Positions 36,911-46,001 are shown, counted from the first letter of the stretch. The stretch: DNA of 64,000 bases from CAVYGM01 sp963768025 (GCA_963768025.1 CAVYGM010000036.1:55120-119119), one strand, 5' to 3'. Translations and numbers: made by a program. The notes: generated by a model from the letters alone, not told the origin.

Positions 36911-38239
36911 TTACGCTTCTACCAGAAACTCATCGTGCTGGCTGATATCCAAACCAACTTTCTCGTCTTCCTCCGATACACGAAGTGGTAAAACCAGATC
37001 GGTGATTTTCAACAATAAGAAGGACATTCCGAAAGCAAATACCGACACAAGTACCAGGGCAATCATGTGGGTAATGAAAAGGCTAGTTTCGCCGTAGGCT
37101 AATCCCTGGTCCACTACACCACTATTTACTCCGCTATTGGCAAAGATCCCGGTCATCACCATACCAACCATACCGCCCACACCGTGGCAAGGGAATACAT
37201 CCAGGGTATCATCCAAGGTAGACTTGGTCCGGAGGTGGGCGATGTAGTTACTCGTCATGGCAGCTACCGTTCCGATAAAGATCGAAGAGGGGATCGTAAC
37301 AAATCCAGCGGCGGGGGTTATAGCCACCAGACCAACAACGGCACCGATACAAAATCCGAGCGCTGAAACCTTTTTCCCTCTTGCTACGTCGAACAAAATC
37401 CAGGCGATACCAGCGGCACCGGCGGCGGTATTCGTAGTAGCGAATGCAGACACGGCCAAGGCGGAAGCACCCACCGCCGAACCGGCGTTGAATCCAAACC
37501 AGCCGAACCATAGCAAACCCGTACCCAAAAGCACAAAAGGAATATTAGCGGGAGGCAACACGCTGGCTTCCAGGTGTGACTTGCGTCTTTTCAAATACAA
37601 AGCACCGGCTAAGGCCGCCCAACCTGCTGACATGTGTACGACTGTACCACCGGCAAAGTCAAGCACGCCCATGTTGAATAACAGGCCTTCGGGATGCCAG
37701 GTCCAGTGAGCCAAAGGAGCATAGACGAATACACTGAACAGAATGATAAACAGGACATAAGAACGGAAATTAATCCGCTCCGCCATCGAACCTGTTACCA
37801 GCGCGGGAGTAATTACCGCAAATTTAAGCTGGAAGAAGGCGAACAAAGCGAGGGGGATGGTAGGCGCAAGCGACCAGGGCTTGCCATCGAGCACGCCATT
37901 GAACATAAAAAAGGTGGTAGGATTGCCCACGATGCCCCCAATAGAGTCTCCGAATGCAAGGCTAAATCCTACGGTGACCCACACAATACTGATAATTCCC
38001 ATGGCAATAAAGCTTTGCAACATGGTGGAAATTACGTTTTTGTTGTTCACCATACCGCCGTAAAAATAGGCCAGGCCGGGAGTCATGAGAAGTACCATTG
38101 CCGTGGCGACCAACATCCAGGCAATATCACCCGTGTCGAGTCCTTCGGTAACTATTTGTGTCGGAACCGCAGGCATAAACACCCCTAACAGACTAACTGC
38201 TAGAAGAATTAATAAGGGAACATAGTTAGGTTTTTGCAT
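36911..38239 (-). CDS. amt: Ammonium transporter
   Basis: 442 residues with eleven or so membrane helices and an N-terminal hydrophobic signal-like segment. Family motifs: DIAWMLVATAMVLLMTPGLAYFYGG, DFAGGTVVHMSAGWAALAGAL (with the pore His), GTGLLWFGWFGFNAGSA, and DVFPCHGVGGMVGMVMTGIFA with the second pore His. It conducts ammonium/ammonia across the inner membrane. It lies downstream of an outer-membrane protein gene on the same strand (64-base gap), which suggests the two are coexpressed. No glnK/PII gene is visible in the window. Confidence 0.95.
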   Translation of the reverse strand: MQKPNYVPLLILLAVSLLGVFMPAVPTQIVTEGLDTGDIAWMLVATAMVLLMTPGLAYFYGGMVNNKNVISTMLQSFIAMGIISIVWVTVGFSLAFGDSIGGIVGNPTTFFMFNGVLDGKPWSLAPTIPLALFAFFQLKFAVITPALVTGSMAERINFRSYVLFIILFSVFVYAPLAHWTWHPEGLLFNMGVLDFAGGTVVHMSAGWAALAGALYLKRRKSHLEASVLPPANIPFVLLGTGLLWFGWFGFNAGSAVGASALAVSAFATTNTAAGAAGIAWILFDVARGKKVSALGFCIGAVVGLVAITPAAGFVTIPSSIFIGTVAAMTSNYIAHLRTKSTLDDTLDVFPCHGVGGMVGMVMTGIFANSGVNSGVVDQGLAYGETSLFITHMIALVLVSVFAFGMSFLLLKITDLVLPLRVSEEDEKVGLDISQHDEFLVEA

Positions 38240-38303
38240 TTTAACGATGGTTTTGGTTGTACTTAGAAATAAAGGAAAGTGAAAGGAGGTTTATAAGCGC
38301 TAC

Positions 38304-39521
38304 TTAAAAAGCGTAGATAAAGGCCATTCCAAGGGTAGTCTGGCTGTTTTTAGTGAATCGTCCGTCGGAATCCTCAAACTGCTGCACTTCACCCGTTCCA
38401 CCGATCTTTGGATAGCTATCAATACGAAGCTCAGGCTTCAGCAGTACATGTCCATCGGCCAAGGTGAAGTTCCCCGTGAGGGTGAAGGAGTTAACCTTTG
38501 TTCCTTGATCCAGGCGATTGAGTAACGCCCTGGCACCCCCTTCGTTATTGAAGTTTTCGTAGCGAGCCCCAATTCCAAATACATCTGTAAGAGCTACATT
38601 TGCATACACCGCAGCACCTCCCCAGGTTTGGGTGGTGGAAGGTCCACCAGCACCCTGATAATCACCTTTTTGTGCACCATACGCTGCATTAAATCCAAGC
38701 AGGAACTTCTCAGTGATCTGATAGCTGGTAGTCAAATCAATCATCCGATAGAAAGCGTCCGTCTGCTTTACCGAGGCTACATCGTCACTAGCTTCGTTGC
38801 TATTGATAAAGTTGAGGTATACGTTCCAGTTTTCAACCGGTGCAAAATAAAGCTGGCTGATAAAACCTTTCTCCCGGTTATTGTCACCCAGGCCATCCAC
38901 GTTATTGACAAGTCCCAACATTAAGGAAGCACGGTCCGAGAACGCGTACGTGGCTTTCAATCCCGTGTGGTAGAAAGGTCCGTTGTTAAAGAGGTTCGAA
39001 AGTGAATAGTTGAAATTCACCGGAGCGTCGATCACTTCATATCCGATGTGCGTTCCGAACTGACCGGCGGTCATCGAAAATTTATCCGTAAACTTATAAG
39101 TAAAGTAGGCCTGCTTGATAGCCAGGGCCATGCTAGTGGAGCCGAGTGGCCCGATAACGTTTCCGTAGTTTCCTAAGTCGGCATTGGGACCGAAGGTAAG
39201 GTCAACTACCGCTTCGGACTTATCGTTCGAGTAGGTCATTTTTGTCTGAACCAAACCCAATTGGAATTGACCGGATACTTGGTCAAATGCCCTTGCGTAG
39301 TATGGGCCTAAATTAGAGCGGGAGGCAGGCTTGTTAAAATTGCCAATGTAATAAGAATCTAAGTAGCCAGAAAAAGTGAAAGGATTTTTTGGTTCACCTT
39401 CTTCTTTTGCTTCGGTGGTCTTTTTGGTGTCCTCAGTTTGTGTGGCCTTCTTCACACCATCCTCGGTAAAACCCAAAAAAGGCACTAGAATAGATAATAC
39501 GGTGAAATAAAACTTCTTCAT
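38304..39521 (-). CDS. Outer-membrane beta-barrel protein (porin-like)
   Basis: 405 residues from the ATG at 39521; the frame extends 15 residues upstream, but MKKFYFTVLSILVPFLGF is the natural signal peptide. After a Lys/Glu/Thr-rich linker (about residues 20-45), the sequence alternates short amphipathic strands with turns and ends in an aromatic residue (AFIYAF), as outer-membrane barrels do. It fits the bacteroidete porin family often found beside amt. Inferred to admit small solutes, perhaps ammonium or amino compounds. Confidence 0.8.
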   Translation of the reverse strand: MKKFYFTVLSILVPFLGFTEDGVKKATQTEDTKKTTEAKEEGEPKNPFTFSGYLDSYYIGNFNKPASRSNLGPYYARAFDQVSGQFQLGLVQTKMTYSNDKSEAVVDLTFGPNADLGNYGNVIGPLGSTSMALAIKQAYFTYKFTDKFSMTAGQFGTHIGYEVIDAPVNFNYSLSNLFNNGPFYHTGLKATYAFSDRASLMLGLVNNVDGLGDNNREKGFISQLYFAPVENWNVYLNFINSNEASDDVASVKQTDAFYRMIDLTTSYQITEKFLLGFNAAYGAQKGDYQGAGGPSTTQTWGGAAVYANVALTDVFGIGARYENFNNEGGARALLNRLDQGTKVNSFTLTGNFTLADGHVLLKPELRIDSYPKIGGTGEVQQFEDSDGRFTKNSQTTLGMAFIYAF

Positions 39522-39825
39522 AATTTTATTCTGTTTAGTTGGGTAAATGTTAATTCCTAGAATCACATGGCAAATATTAACTATTTAAGATTATTTTCAA
39601 ATACCTGCGTCCTATATAAGGCTCCAAAACACCAATTATCATAAAAAAGTATAAGATTTCGTTGATAATTCACCATAAAAATGGCTATTTTAAATAAATT
39701 TATTTAAAAATAAATTCTGCCATTTATCTATATCACCAAATTTTTACTACATCACCATTTCCAAATAATAGTCTTATATATCTATTAAATGATATATTCA
39801 AACAAAGTGCAGAATATATTTTGCA
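39522..39825. other. AT-rich intergenic region upstream of the porin-amt operon
   Basis: About 300 bases, very AT-rich with several homopolymer and TA-rich stretches and an imperfect palindrome around TTTAAATAAATTTATTTAAA (39691-39710 region). No coding sequence is seen. It should contain the promoter and possibly nitrogen-responsive control of the porin-amt operon; I cannot identify a defined site. Confidence 0.45.
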
Positions 39826-39860
39826 CAAAAAAAGAGGCTTACTTTCGTAAGCCTCTTTTA
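39826..39860 (-). terminator. Terminator of the ferredoxin gene
   Basis: On the minus strand the stem AAAGAGGCTTAC / GTAAGCCTCTTT with a four-base loop is followed by seven T (plus-strand A run 39827-39833). It lies 20 bases after the ferredoxin stop. Confidence 0.88.
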
Positions 39861-39879
39861 ATACTAAGTAGGGTGGATT

Positions 39880-40227
39880 TTACTCCGCGTGCATCCAGGA
39901 TTTCTTGGCAAGAAGGGTATCCTGATCTTCTTCATGGTCCGGATCAGGTACGCAGCAATCTACCGGACATACCGCCGCGCACTGAGGTTCTTCGTGAAAA
40001 CCAACACATTCGGTACATTTATCGGATACTATATAGTAGAATTCATCTGAAACCGGAACTTGTTTTTCTTTACCACTTACCACGGTGCCGTCGCCGAAGT
40101 CAACTTCGTCCAGACTAGTACCATCACCCCATGCCCACTCTACTCCCCCTTCATAAATGGCAGTATTCGGGCACTCGGGTTCGCAGGCACCACAGTTTAT
40201 GCATTCATCGGTGATCATTATAGCCAT
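39880..40227 (-). CDS. 4Fe-4S dicluster ferredoxin
   Basis: 115 residues from the ATG at 40227 (MAIMITDECINCG); upstream in-frame residues are not conserved. Two cluster motifs: CINCGACEPECP at about residues 9-20, and CTECVGFHEEPQCAAVCPVDCC near 75-97, where the second has the longer spacing typical of the Alvin-type ferredoxin. The acidic middle insert (WGDGTSLDEVDFGDGT) is typical of bacteroidete members. It is an electron carrier, for example for IspG or reductases. It is divergent from the acyl-CoA reductase across a palindromic promoter region. Confidence 0.93.
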   Translation of the reverse strand: MAIMITDECINCGACEPECPNTAIYEGGVEWAWGDGTSLDEVDFGDGTVVSGKEKQVPVSDEFYYIVSDKCTECVGFHEEPQCAAVCPVDCCVPDPDHEEDQDTLLAKKSWMHAE

Positions 40228-40240
40228 GCTCGTCGGATTG

Positions 40241-40285
40241 GTTATATTTGTTCGACATTCCCTTGTATGATTCAACAAATATAAC
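40241..40285. promoter_or_regulatory. Palindromic divergent promoter region
   Basis: A perfect 12-base inverted repeat, GTTATATTTGTT (40241-40252) and AACAAATATAAC (40274-40285), is separated by 21 bases. Each arm contains a TATATTTG -7 element, one per strand. For the leftward one, ATTG lies 19 bases upstream (40306-40303), a near -33 box. The two would fire towards each other, into acyl-CoA reductase and ferredoxin respectively. It could equally be an operator. Confidence 0.5.
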
Positions 40286-40358
40286 TATTTATAGTTTCAC
40301 AACAATCAGTAAATTCACAATTACACGTTCCGTTATACTTTTCCTGAAAAAATTTAGA

Positions 40359-41377
40359 ATGATAACCAGAAAAAAAAGGATTAATGCATTTGTACAATTA
40401 GGAACCTACCTATCGGACCCTACTAATTCGATAGAGATTGAGGAGATAGTGGCCGCGGCCAGGTCAAAAAATTCGTGGTTTACGCCGGATCATGTACACC
40501 TGGCCCTTGGCGCGATCAGCCGCTACTACCTGAATCCGGAAGCCTTGCAACGGTTTGCAGATACCTACCACGAACCGGCCGTTTCTAAGAAAATCGGGGT
40601 CGTGATGGCGGGCAACGTACCGGCCGTGGGCTTTCACGATGCTCTCTGCGTGCTTTTGAGTGGGCACCATCTCCTGGCAAAGTTGAGCAAGGACGATCTG
40701 CCGCTTATGCATTATTTGTTATCCACCCTCCAAAAACTCGAACCTGGCTTTACCGACTATATCACGTTTGTTGAACGAATCAACGCCGCCCATGCCTATA
40801 TCGCAACGGGTAGCGACAATTCGGCCAGGTACTTTACCTATTATTTTGCGGCCAAACCCCACATCATTCGAAAAAACAGAACGTCGGTGGCCGTCCTTAC
40901 CGGGCAGGAAACGGAGCAGGAACTAGCGCTATTGGGCGATGACATCCTGCTCTATTTCGGGCTGGGGTGCCGCAATGTTTCCAAAATGTTTGTTCCGCTC
41001 GGATACGATTTTTCCATGCTTTACCAACGAATCGAGGAAAAACGAAATCGGTACGAGAATCACCACAAGTACTTCAATAACTACGAGTATAACCGGTCGA
41101 TCCTGCTAGTCAATCAAACCGAGCACTTCGACAATGGCTTTTTGATGTTCACCAAAACTCGTCCCTGGTTTCTCCCCTAAGTGTAGTGTACTATGAGAAT
41201 TACGAATCCCTGGAAGAACTTTCAACTACCCTTGTCGGGCTTTCCGAGAAACTGCAATGCGTGGTGGGAGCCACAGGGTACCTACCCCAGGCGGTGCCGT
41301 TTGGGGCGGCGCAATACCCCCGCCTCGATGATTTTGCGGACGGAGTGGATACCATGGCTTTTCTGGAAAATTTGTAA
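40359..41377 (+). CDS. LuxC-like acyl-CoA reductase (frameshifted near the end)
   Basis: It starts at ATG 40359 (MITRKKRINAFVQLGTYL); the frame runs further upstream into the promoter palindrome but is not plausible there. Aldehyde-dehydrogenase-like fold of the LuxC/acyl-CoA reductase type: KIGVVMAGNVPAVGFHDALCVLLSG, YIATGSDNSARYFTYYF, FGLGCRNVSKMFVP (catalytic Cys). At about 41155 an A is missing from the AAAA run; the continuation SSLVSPLSVVYYENYESLEEL then QCVVGATG...TMAFLENL ends at 41377. Total about 339 residues. It reduces an activated acyl group to aldehyde; the physiological acyl group is unknown. Divergent from a ferredoxin gene. Confidence 0.83.
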
Positions 41378-41409
41378 GTCAACCAAAGGCACACGAATTC
41401 CTTCCGGTC

Positions 41410-43137
41410 TTAATACCGCCAACTCGTCAGATCGGCTCCTTGGGGAGCTGATGTTTCGATCCTTTTTAGGATTTTAGGTACGTACATCGTGTTGTACCTC
41501 AGCCTCGTAATATAGTTGGGAAGGGTATGATCTCCGTTCCAGCAATGCTCCGCCCGATCCCCGTAGTCTACCTCTCCGTAGTAGTGGGGGGATTGGGTGG
41601 TTTTGAGGAAGTTTTCCATAAGATACACGGCATTATTCAGGTAATAGTTATCCATATCGCCGCAGTAAATATGGATTTTCCCCGTCAATTTTGGCCCCAG
41701 GGTTTTCCAATCCCTTTTCAAAATATGCATCAGGTCAAAATTATCTTTCCAATACCGGGCTACGGTGGTGTCAATTTCCCCGGTCAGCTTGTTCCAGATC
41801 GGTTTGGGGTAGCCATCTGTGCCCACCGGAGAAAAAACTGCCTGCCAAATATCCCATTGATCGCCCGAACGACCTTTGGACCCAAGCGCTAGTTCGCGGT
41901 AGTTCATATCTTGCAAGGTACATTTGACCTCCCCCAGGTAGTTGCGCGTGCCGGGGCGCGGAGTCCTTTTTAAGGGTCCATCCCAGTAGTAGGCGTTCTT
42001 GTCCTTGTAGATATTGACCATGGTATAGGCTTCAAAGGTGATGGGATCCGGACAAGCGGCAAAGCACCCGTTGAACTCATCTGGATAGAAAATCTGAGCG
42101 GCCAGGGCTTCCCATCCACCGGTGGAACCACCATAGGTGAAGCGGGCCCATCCCTGACCTATGCCCCGGTAGGTGCGTTCTATCTCGGGTAGCAACTCGT
42201 ACATGATGGCGTCGCCGTAAGGGCCCATGTTGGCCGAGTTCACCGCGTACGAGTCGTCGTAGTAGGGTGTTGGATGCTGTATTTCCACCACCAGGTACCG
42301 GGGCAAATCCGGGCTTATCCATTTCTTGTAATTGTCGTACGATTCCTGGGCCACAATTTTGCGGTATCCGTATAGCTTAAATCGTTCGCTATAATCAGTG
42401 GTATCCATGTCTGCGGGAGGAGGGGTTTCACTGAAACTGCCCATCTCCGACGGAAAATGTCCATGAAACAGGCAGAGCGGATATTTTGCCTCCGGATGCT
42501 CATCAAAACCGGCCGGTAGTAACACCCAAGCCGCCAGGTACATGTCCCGACCCCAAAATTCGGTCAGCTTTTTTGATTTAATTTTTACGTACTTAATGTA
42601 CTTGGTTTGCAAAGTAGCCGGGTCGGGCAAAGGTGGATTGACCTGGTCGAGGGTGACGCGGTGTACCTTTTTCGATTTTGGATCAAAATGGATTTTAATG
42701 GGGGTACTAAATAGGTTGCCGGGAGCAGTGCGCCAGTTTTGGCCCTCCCCCCTATCCATTGGGAGTTTTACGGTGTGCCCGTCGCTCCGTTTGAAGGTTT
42801 CGTAGGCATGAAAAACTACCTGAACAAAATAGTCTCCGACGGGTAGTTCAGCCAGGATTTGTTTCGGGTAGCCAAAGGCCTCCGGATCAAAAGGAATCAC
42901 CTGGTCCGGGCGGGCGTTTTCGGCATCCATTCCAAAAACCTGCTGGGTATCCACCTCATCCTTGATTTGAAAACGAGGCTCGGCCAGGTTGTTGGTAGAC
43001 ATCAACAGCAATATTCGCCCGTCCAGAAGGCTTTTTTCCAAGTTTTTAGGAATCTGAATCTCAAATTTACCGATGGACTGAGCCACCGCCGCCTGGCAAA
43101 GGAGGGCTAAAAAAACGAAGAGGTAGTATTTTTTCAT
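41410..43137 (-). CDS. Secreted esterase, alpha/beta-hydrolase fold
   Basis: 575 residues. The signal peptide is KKYYLFVFLALLCQAAVAQ. The N-terminal 180 residues look like a beta-rich accessory domain (FEIQIPKNLEKSLLDGRILLL). The hydrolase domain follows, with LCLFHGHFP, VVEIQHPTPYYDDSYAVNS, the nucleophile elbow FTYGGSTGGWEAL (Ser near residue 342), and a late His in RAEHCWNGDH. It resembles the putative-esterase (PF00756) group and is periplasmic or surface-exposed. It is the first of three esterases placed before the ligase cluster; it and the next gene are transcribed away from that cluster. Confidence 0.8.
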   Translation of the reverse strand: MKKYYLFVFLALLCQAAVAQSIGKFEIQIPKNLEKSLLDGRILLLMSTNNLAEPRFQIKDEVDTQQVFGMDAENARPDQVIPFDPEAFGYPKQILAELPVGDYFVQVVFHAYETFKRSDGHTVKLPMDRGEGQNWRTAPGNLFSTPIKIHFDPKSKKVHRVTLDQVNPPLPDPATLQTKYIKYVKIKSKKLTEFWGRDMYLAAWVLLPAGFDEHPEAKYPLCLFHGHFPSEMGSFSETPPPADMDTTDYSERFKLYGYRKIVAQESYDNYKKWISPDLPRYLVVEIQHPTPYYDDSYAVNSANMGPYGDAIMYELLPEIERTYRGIGQGWARFTYGGSTGGWEALAAQIFYPDEFNGCFAACPDPITFEAYTMVNIYKDKNAYYWDGPLKRTPRPGTRNYLGEVKCTLQDMNYRELALGSKGRSGDQWDIWQAVFSPVGTDGYPKPIWNKLTGEIDTTVARYWKDNFDLMHILKRDWKTLGPKLTGKIHIYCGDMDNYYLNNAVYLMENFLKTTQSPHYYGEVDYGDRAEHCWNGDHTLPNYITRLRYNTMYVPKILKRIETSAPQGADLTSWRY

Positions 43138-43180
43138 AGGTAACCAGGTATATGGTAAGGTGAATTATGAAACTAGTTGG

Positions 43181-44053
43181 TCAACGCATCCAGTTCAAAA
43201 AGTCGGGAAATACGTTCGCCCATGTTTTTTGGTTATGTTCCCCTCCGGGTACTTCCACGTAGGTGATGCTTTTTCCCCAGCGATACTTTTTCCTTTCCAG
43301 TTCGGCAATCAAGTCAAGGGTATCATCAATAGAGTCAATAACGCCGTCGCCATCCCGGTCGTCCGTTTCGTCAAGGGTACCAGTCTGAAACCAAAAGGAA
43401 AGATCGGGCGAATGGGGCGTTTGCCGAATGATCTTGTGCATGATCCGGTCACTATCGTCATAATCGTCATCAAGCGCTCGCGACCGCCACCAAAAAGATC
43501 CAGAAAATACCCCAACTTTTGAAAATACCTTCGAATGATGCCAAGCCAGGTCTAGAGCCATGAGGCCTCCGAGAGAAAAGCCAGCAACCGCCCAATCGGC
43601 CCGGTGGGAGGAGAGTGGGTAGTTCTTTTTTAGATACGGGATTAATTCTTCCAGCACAAAAGACGTGGTTTGGCCGGCTTTATTCCCCCGGTTGGCGTAG
43701 TCAGGCTGGCTGGCCGTACCGTATTCAAAAATTCGGTCCTGGTCGGCATGAATGCCCACGATCAGCAAAGGTGCTTGCTCATGAGCTTTGGAAGATGACC
43801 CGAGCGCCTCCTCCACCCGTACGGCAGGAAAATCCTGACCATCAAAAACCAAAAGTACGGACCAGGGCTGTGGGGTAGTAGCGGAGGTCGTAGGTCGAAC
43901 GATACTTAATTTCACATTTCTGAGCAAGTTCGAAGAACGGAGGCTGTCCGATTGGGAGATAATTTGGGTAGTTTTTGCTTGTGAAAAAGAGGATTGAGCA
44001 GTCACTAGTATAAGGATAAAGAGAACAATTAGAAACGGATTAGTTTTGATCAT
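43181..44053 (-). CDS. Secreted esterase, alpha/beta-hydrolase (EstD-like)
   Basis: 290 residues from the ATG at 44053 (18 in-frame residues upstream are discounted because the signal peptide IKTNPFLIVLFILILVTAQSSFSQ starts here). Putative-esterase family: PWSVLLVFDGQDFPAVRV, PLLIVGIHADQDRIFEYG, nucleophile elbow VAGFSLGGLMALDLAW, and C-terminal VEVPGGEHNQKTWANVFPDFLNW with the catalytic His. The Asp-rich insert DDRDGDGVIDSIDD looks like a calcium-binding loop. It lies 43 bases upstream of the 575-residue esterase gene on the same strand. Its 5' end faces the ligase cluster, so the two directions share a promoter region. Confidence 0.83.
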   Translation of the reverse strand: MIKTNPFLIVLFILILVTAQSSFSQAKTTQIISQSDSLRSSNLLRNVKLSIVRPTTSATTPQPWSVLLVFDGQDFPAVRVEEALGSSSKAHEQAPLLIVGIHADQDRIFEYGTASQPDYANRGNKAGQTTSFVLEELIPYLKKNYPLSSHRADWAVAGFSLGGLMALDLAWHHSKVFSKVGVFSGSFWWRSRALDDDYDDSDRIMHKIIRQTPHSPDLSFWFQTGTLDETDDRDGDGVIDSIDDTLDLIAELERKKYRWGKSITYVEVPGGEHNQKTWANVFPDFLNWMR

Positions 44054-44071
44054 ACGGGTACCAACCTTAAA

Positions 44072-44104
44072 TTTAGGGAGGAAAGAAGTAACAACATAAT
44101 TTTG
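44072..44104 (+). promoter_or_regulatory. Possible promoter of the ligase cluster
   Basis: TAATTTTG (44097-44104, matches TAnnTTTG) has TTTA, one mismatch from TTTG, 21 bases upstream. It lies about 70 bases before the chosen start of the first cluster gene and just beyond the start of the divergent esterase. Confidence 0.4.
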
Positions 44105-44176
44105 CAAACATTGATTAGATTTCCAACTTCTTTGATAGATTTGTATAAGTCACGCTATCCCAAATCCCTCGAAATT

Positions 44177-44884
44177 TTGCAAGAGAACCACCTAAGTTAC
44201 TATTCTCATCACCTAGGCAGACACATAGATTTGCTCGTATACGGCCACTGGGGCTACCCGATTTTAGTGTTTCCCACCACCATGGGCAGACACTACCAGG
44301 CCAAGGATCAAGGCCTTATCGAGTCTGTACGCGGGTTAGTGGAATCAGGTAAATTCAAAATTTATTGCATCGATAGCATCGACCAGGATTCCTGGTACGG
44401 CAGGCACTTGGCTCCCCACGTGAAAGTGCAGAACCACCTACAATACGATAAGTTTTTGACCAATGAACTCGTGCCAATGATTCAGCACGACAACCACGTG
44501 GAAAAAATCGGGGTCGCTGGCTGCAGCTTTGGGGGTTTCCACGCTTTCAATTTTGCTTTTCGTCATCCTTCCCAGGTAGCCTACCTGGTGAGTATGAGCG
44601 GAGCCTTCGATATTCGCAGCTTTATGCACGGACATTATGACGACAATGTCTATTTCAACAACCCCGTGGACTATGTGCCCAACGAGGAGTCTTGGCGCTA
44701 TAATCACATGAAGATAGTGCTAGGAACATCGGAATGGGATATTTGCTACGACGCTAATCTGAAAATGTCCGGGATACTCAATAACAAAGGTATTTCCCAT
44801 TGGATGGACGTCCGGGGGTGGGAGCTGCATGACTGGCCCCTTTGGCAAAACATGTTTCCCCATTATTTATCTTCAATCATGTAA
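44177..44884 (+). CDS. Cytosolic alpha/beta-hydrolase, esterase family
   Basis: About 235 residues from TTG 44177 (LQENHLSYYSHHLGRHID). The frame is open back to 44102, but that start would sit inside the -7 promoter element, and family members begin about ten residues before YYS. No signal peptide. Hydrolase features: LLVYGHWGYPILVFPTTMGR, IYCIDSIDQDSWYG, nucleophile elbow VAGCSFGGFHAFNFAFRHP, and a late WELHDWPLWQNMFPHYL with the catalytic His. First gene of the same-strand ligase cluster, 52 bases before the ATP-grasp gene. It might release or edit the pathway product. Confidence 0.8.
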   Translation: MQENHLSYYSHHLGRHIDLLVYGHWGYPILVFPTTMGRHYQAKDQGLIESVRGLVESGKFKIYCIDSIDQDSWYGRHLAPHVKVQNHLQYDKFLTNELVPMIQHDNHVEKIGVAGCSFGGFHAFNFAFRHPSQVAYLVSMSGAFDIRSFMHGHYDDNVYFNNPVDYVPNEESWRYNHMKIVLGTSEWDICYDANLKMSGILNNKGISHWMDVRGWELHDWPLWQNMFPHYLSSIM

Positions 44885-44936
44885 TTGACTAATCAGCAGT
44901 ACCTAACTCTTTCCTTCAACAAACCAAACGACACTT

Positions 44937-45998
44937 ATGAAAAAAATTGGGATATTATTCGGAATGGAAAACACCTTTCCCCAGGCTTTTATTGAACGGG
45001 TCAACAGCAAGAAGGAGACCAACATAATCGCCGAAGCCGTGAGCATTGATCAGGTGGTTCAAGCGGCACCAACGGAGTATGCGGTTATCATTGACCGTAT
45101 TTCGCAAGATGTACCATTCTACCGGGCCTACCTCAAAAATGCGGCCTTGTGCGGTACAGCCGTGATCAACAATCCATTTTGGTGGAGCGCCGACGAAAAA
45201 TTTTTCAACAACTGCCTGGCCGAAATGGTGGGGGTACCCGTTCCCAAGACCGTCCTACTCCCGTCCAATGAACGTCCAACGGATACTAGTGAGTCTAGCT
45301 TCCGAAACTTGACGATGCCGCTGGCCTGGGACAAAATGTTTGAGTACATCGGTTTCCCAGCTTACATGAAGCCGCACTCAGGTGGTGGCTGGAAAAGTGT
45401 GTATAAGGTAAATGATGCGGAGGACCTTTGGGTAAAGCACCAGGAAACCGAGCAGTTGGTGATGATGCTCCAGGAAGAGATCGTATTTGACGATTATTTC
45501 CGTTGCTACTGTCTGGGCCAGAAGGATGTAAAGATTATGAGCTACGAGCCCCGTAATCCCCACCACCTCCGCTATGCCGCCGAAATGAGCACAACGGGGC
45601 CAGCCGCTAAAAAACTTCTCGCTACCATCAAGGACTATGTATTAAGGCTGAATTTGGCCCTGGGCTATGATTTTAATACGGTGGAGTTTGCCGTGCGGGA
45701 TGGTATACCCATCGCCATTGATTTCTGTAACCCCGCCCCGGATGCCGACGTTAACTCCGTGGGCCAGGAGAATTTTGACTGGGTGGTGGAAACCGCCGCC
45801 AACATGGCGATTGAACGAGCAAAGAAACATCAGGATGGCAAAAATAATTTGACCTGGGGATCCTTTATCCGCACGTCTGCCATGAATCTTCCGAGGAGTG
45901 GCATGGTGAAAGGTGCCGTTGAAAAAAGTGAGCCTGAAAAAGAGGTTCCGGCTACCCCGGCAAAACCAGCCCCCAAGAAAAAATCATCAAAAGCGTAA
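44937..45998 (+). CDS. ATP-grasp ligase
   Basis: 353 residues. No signal peptide, cytosolic. ATP-grasp features: Lys 145 and the glycine loop in PAYMKPHSGGGWKSVYKV, the MMLQEEIVFDDYFRCY strand, and the metal-binding C-terminal motif with Glu 250 in FNTVEFAVRDG and IDFCNPAPDAD (Asp 262, Asn 265). The last about 30 residues are Pro/Ala/Lys-rich (PATPAKPAPKKKSSKA), probably disordered. ATP-grasp enzymes join a carboxylate, activated as acyl phosphate, to an amine or thiol. It is followed after three bases by a GCS2 ligase. The substrates are unknown. Confidence 0.85.
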   Translation: MKKIGILFGMENTFPQAFIERVNSKKETNIIAEAVSIDQVVQAAPTEYAVIIDRISQDVPFYRAYLKNAALCGTAVINNPFWWSADEKFFNNCLAEMVGVPVPKTVLLPSNERPTDTSESSFRNLTMPLAWDKMFEYIGFPAYMKPHSGGGWKSVYKVNDAEDLWVKHQETEQLVMMLQEEIVFDDYFRCYCLGQKDVKIMSYEPRNPHHLRYAAEMSTTGPAAKKLLATIKDYVLRLNLALGYDFNTVEFAVRDGIPIAIDFCNPAPDADVNSVGQENFDWVVETAANMAIERAKKHQDGKNNLTWGSFIRTSAMNLPRSGMVKGAVEKSEPEKEVPATPAKPAPKKKSSKA

Positions 45999-46001
45999 TC
46001 T

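Noticed and set aside
37694..38188. Long plus-strand open frame opposite the Amt gene
   Set aside because: It lies entirely within the well-supported ammonium transporter on the other strand; its His/Arg-rich product is typical antisense shadow.
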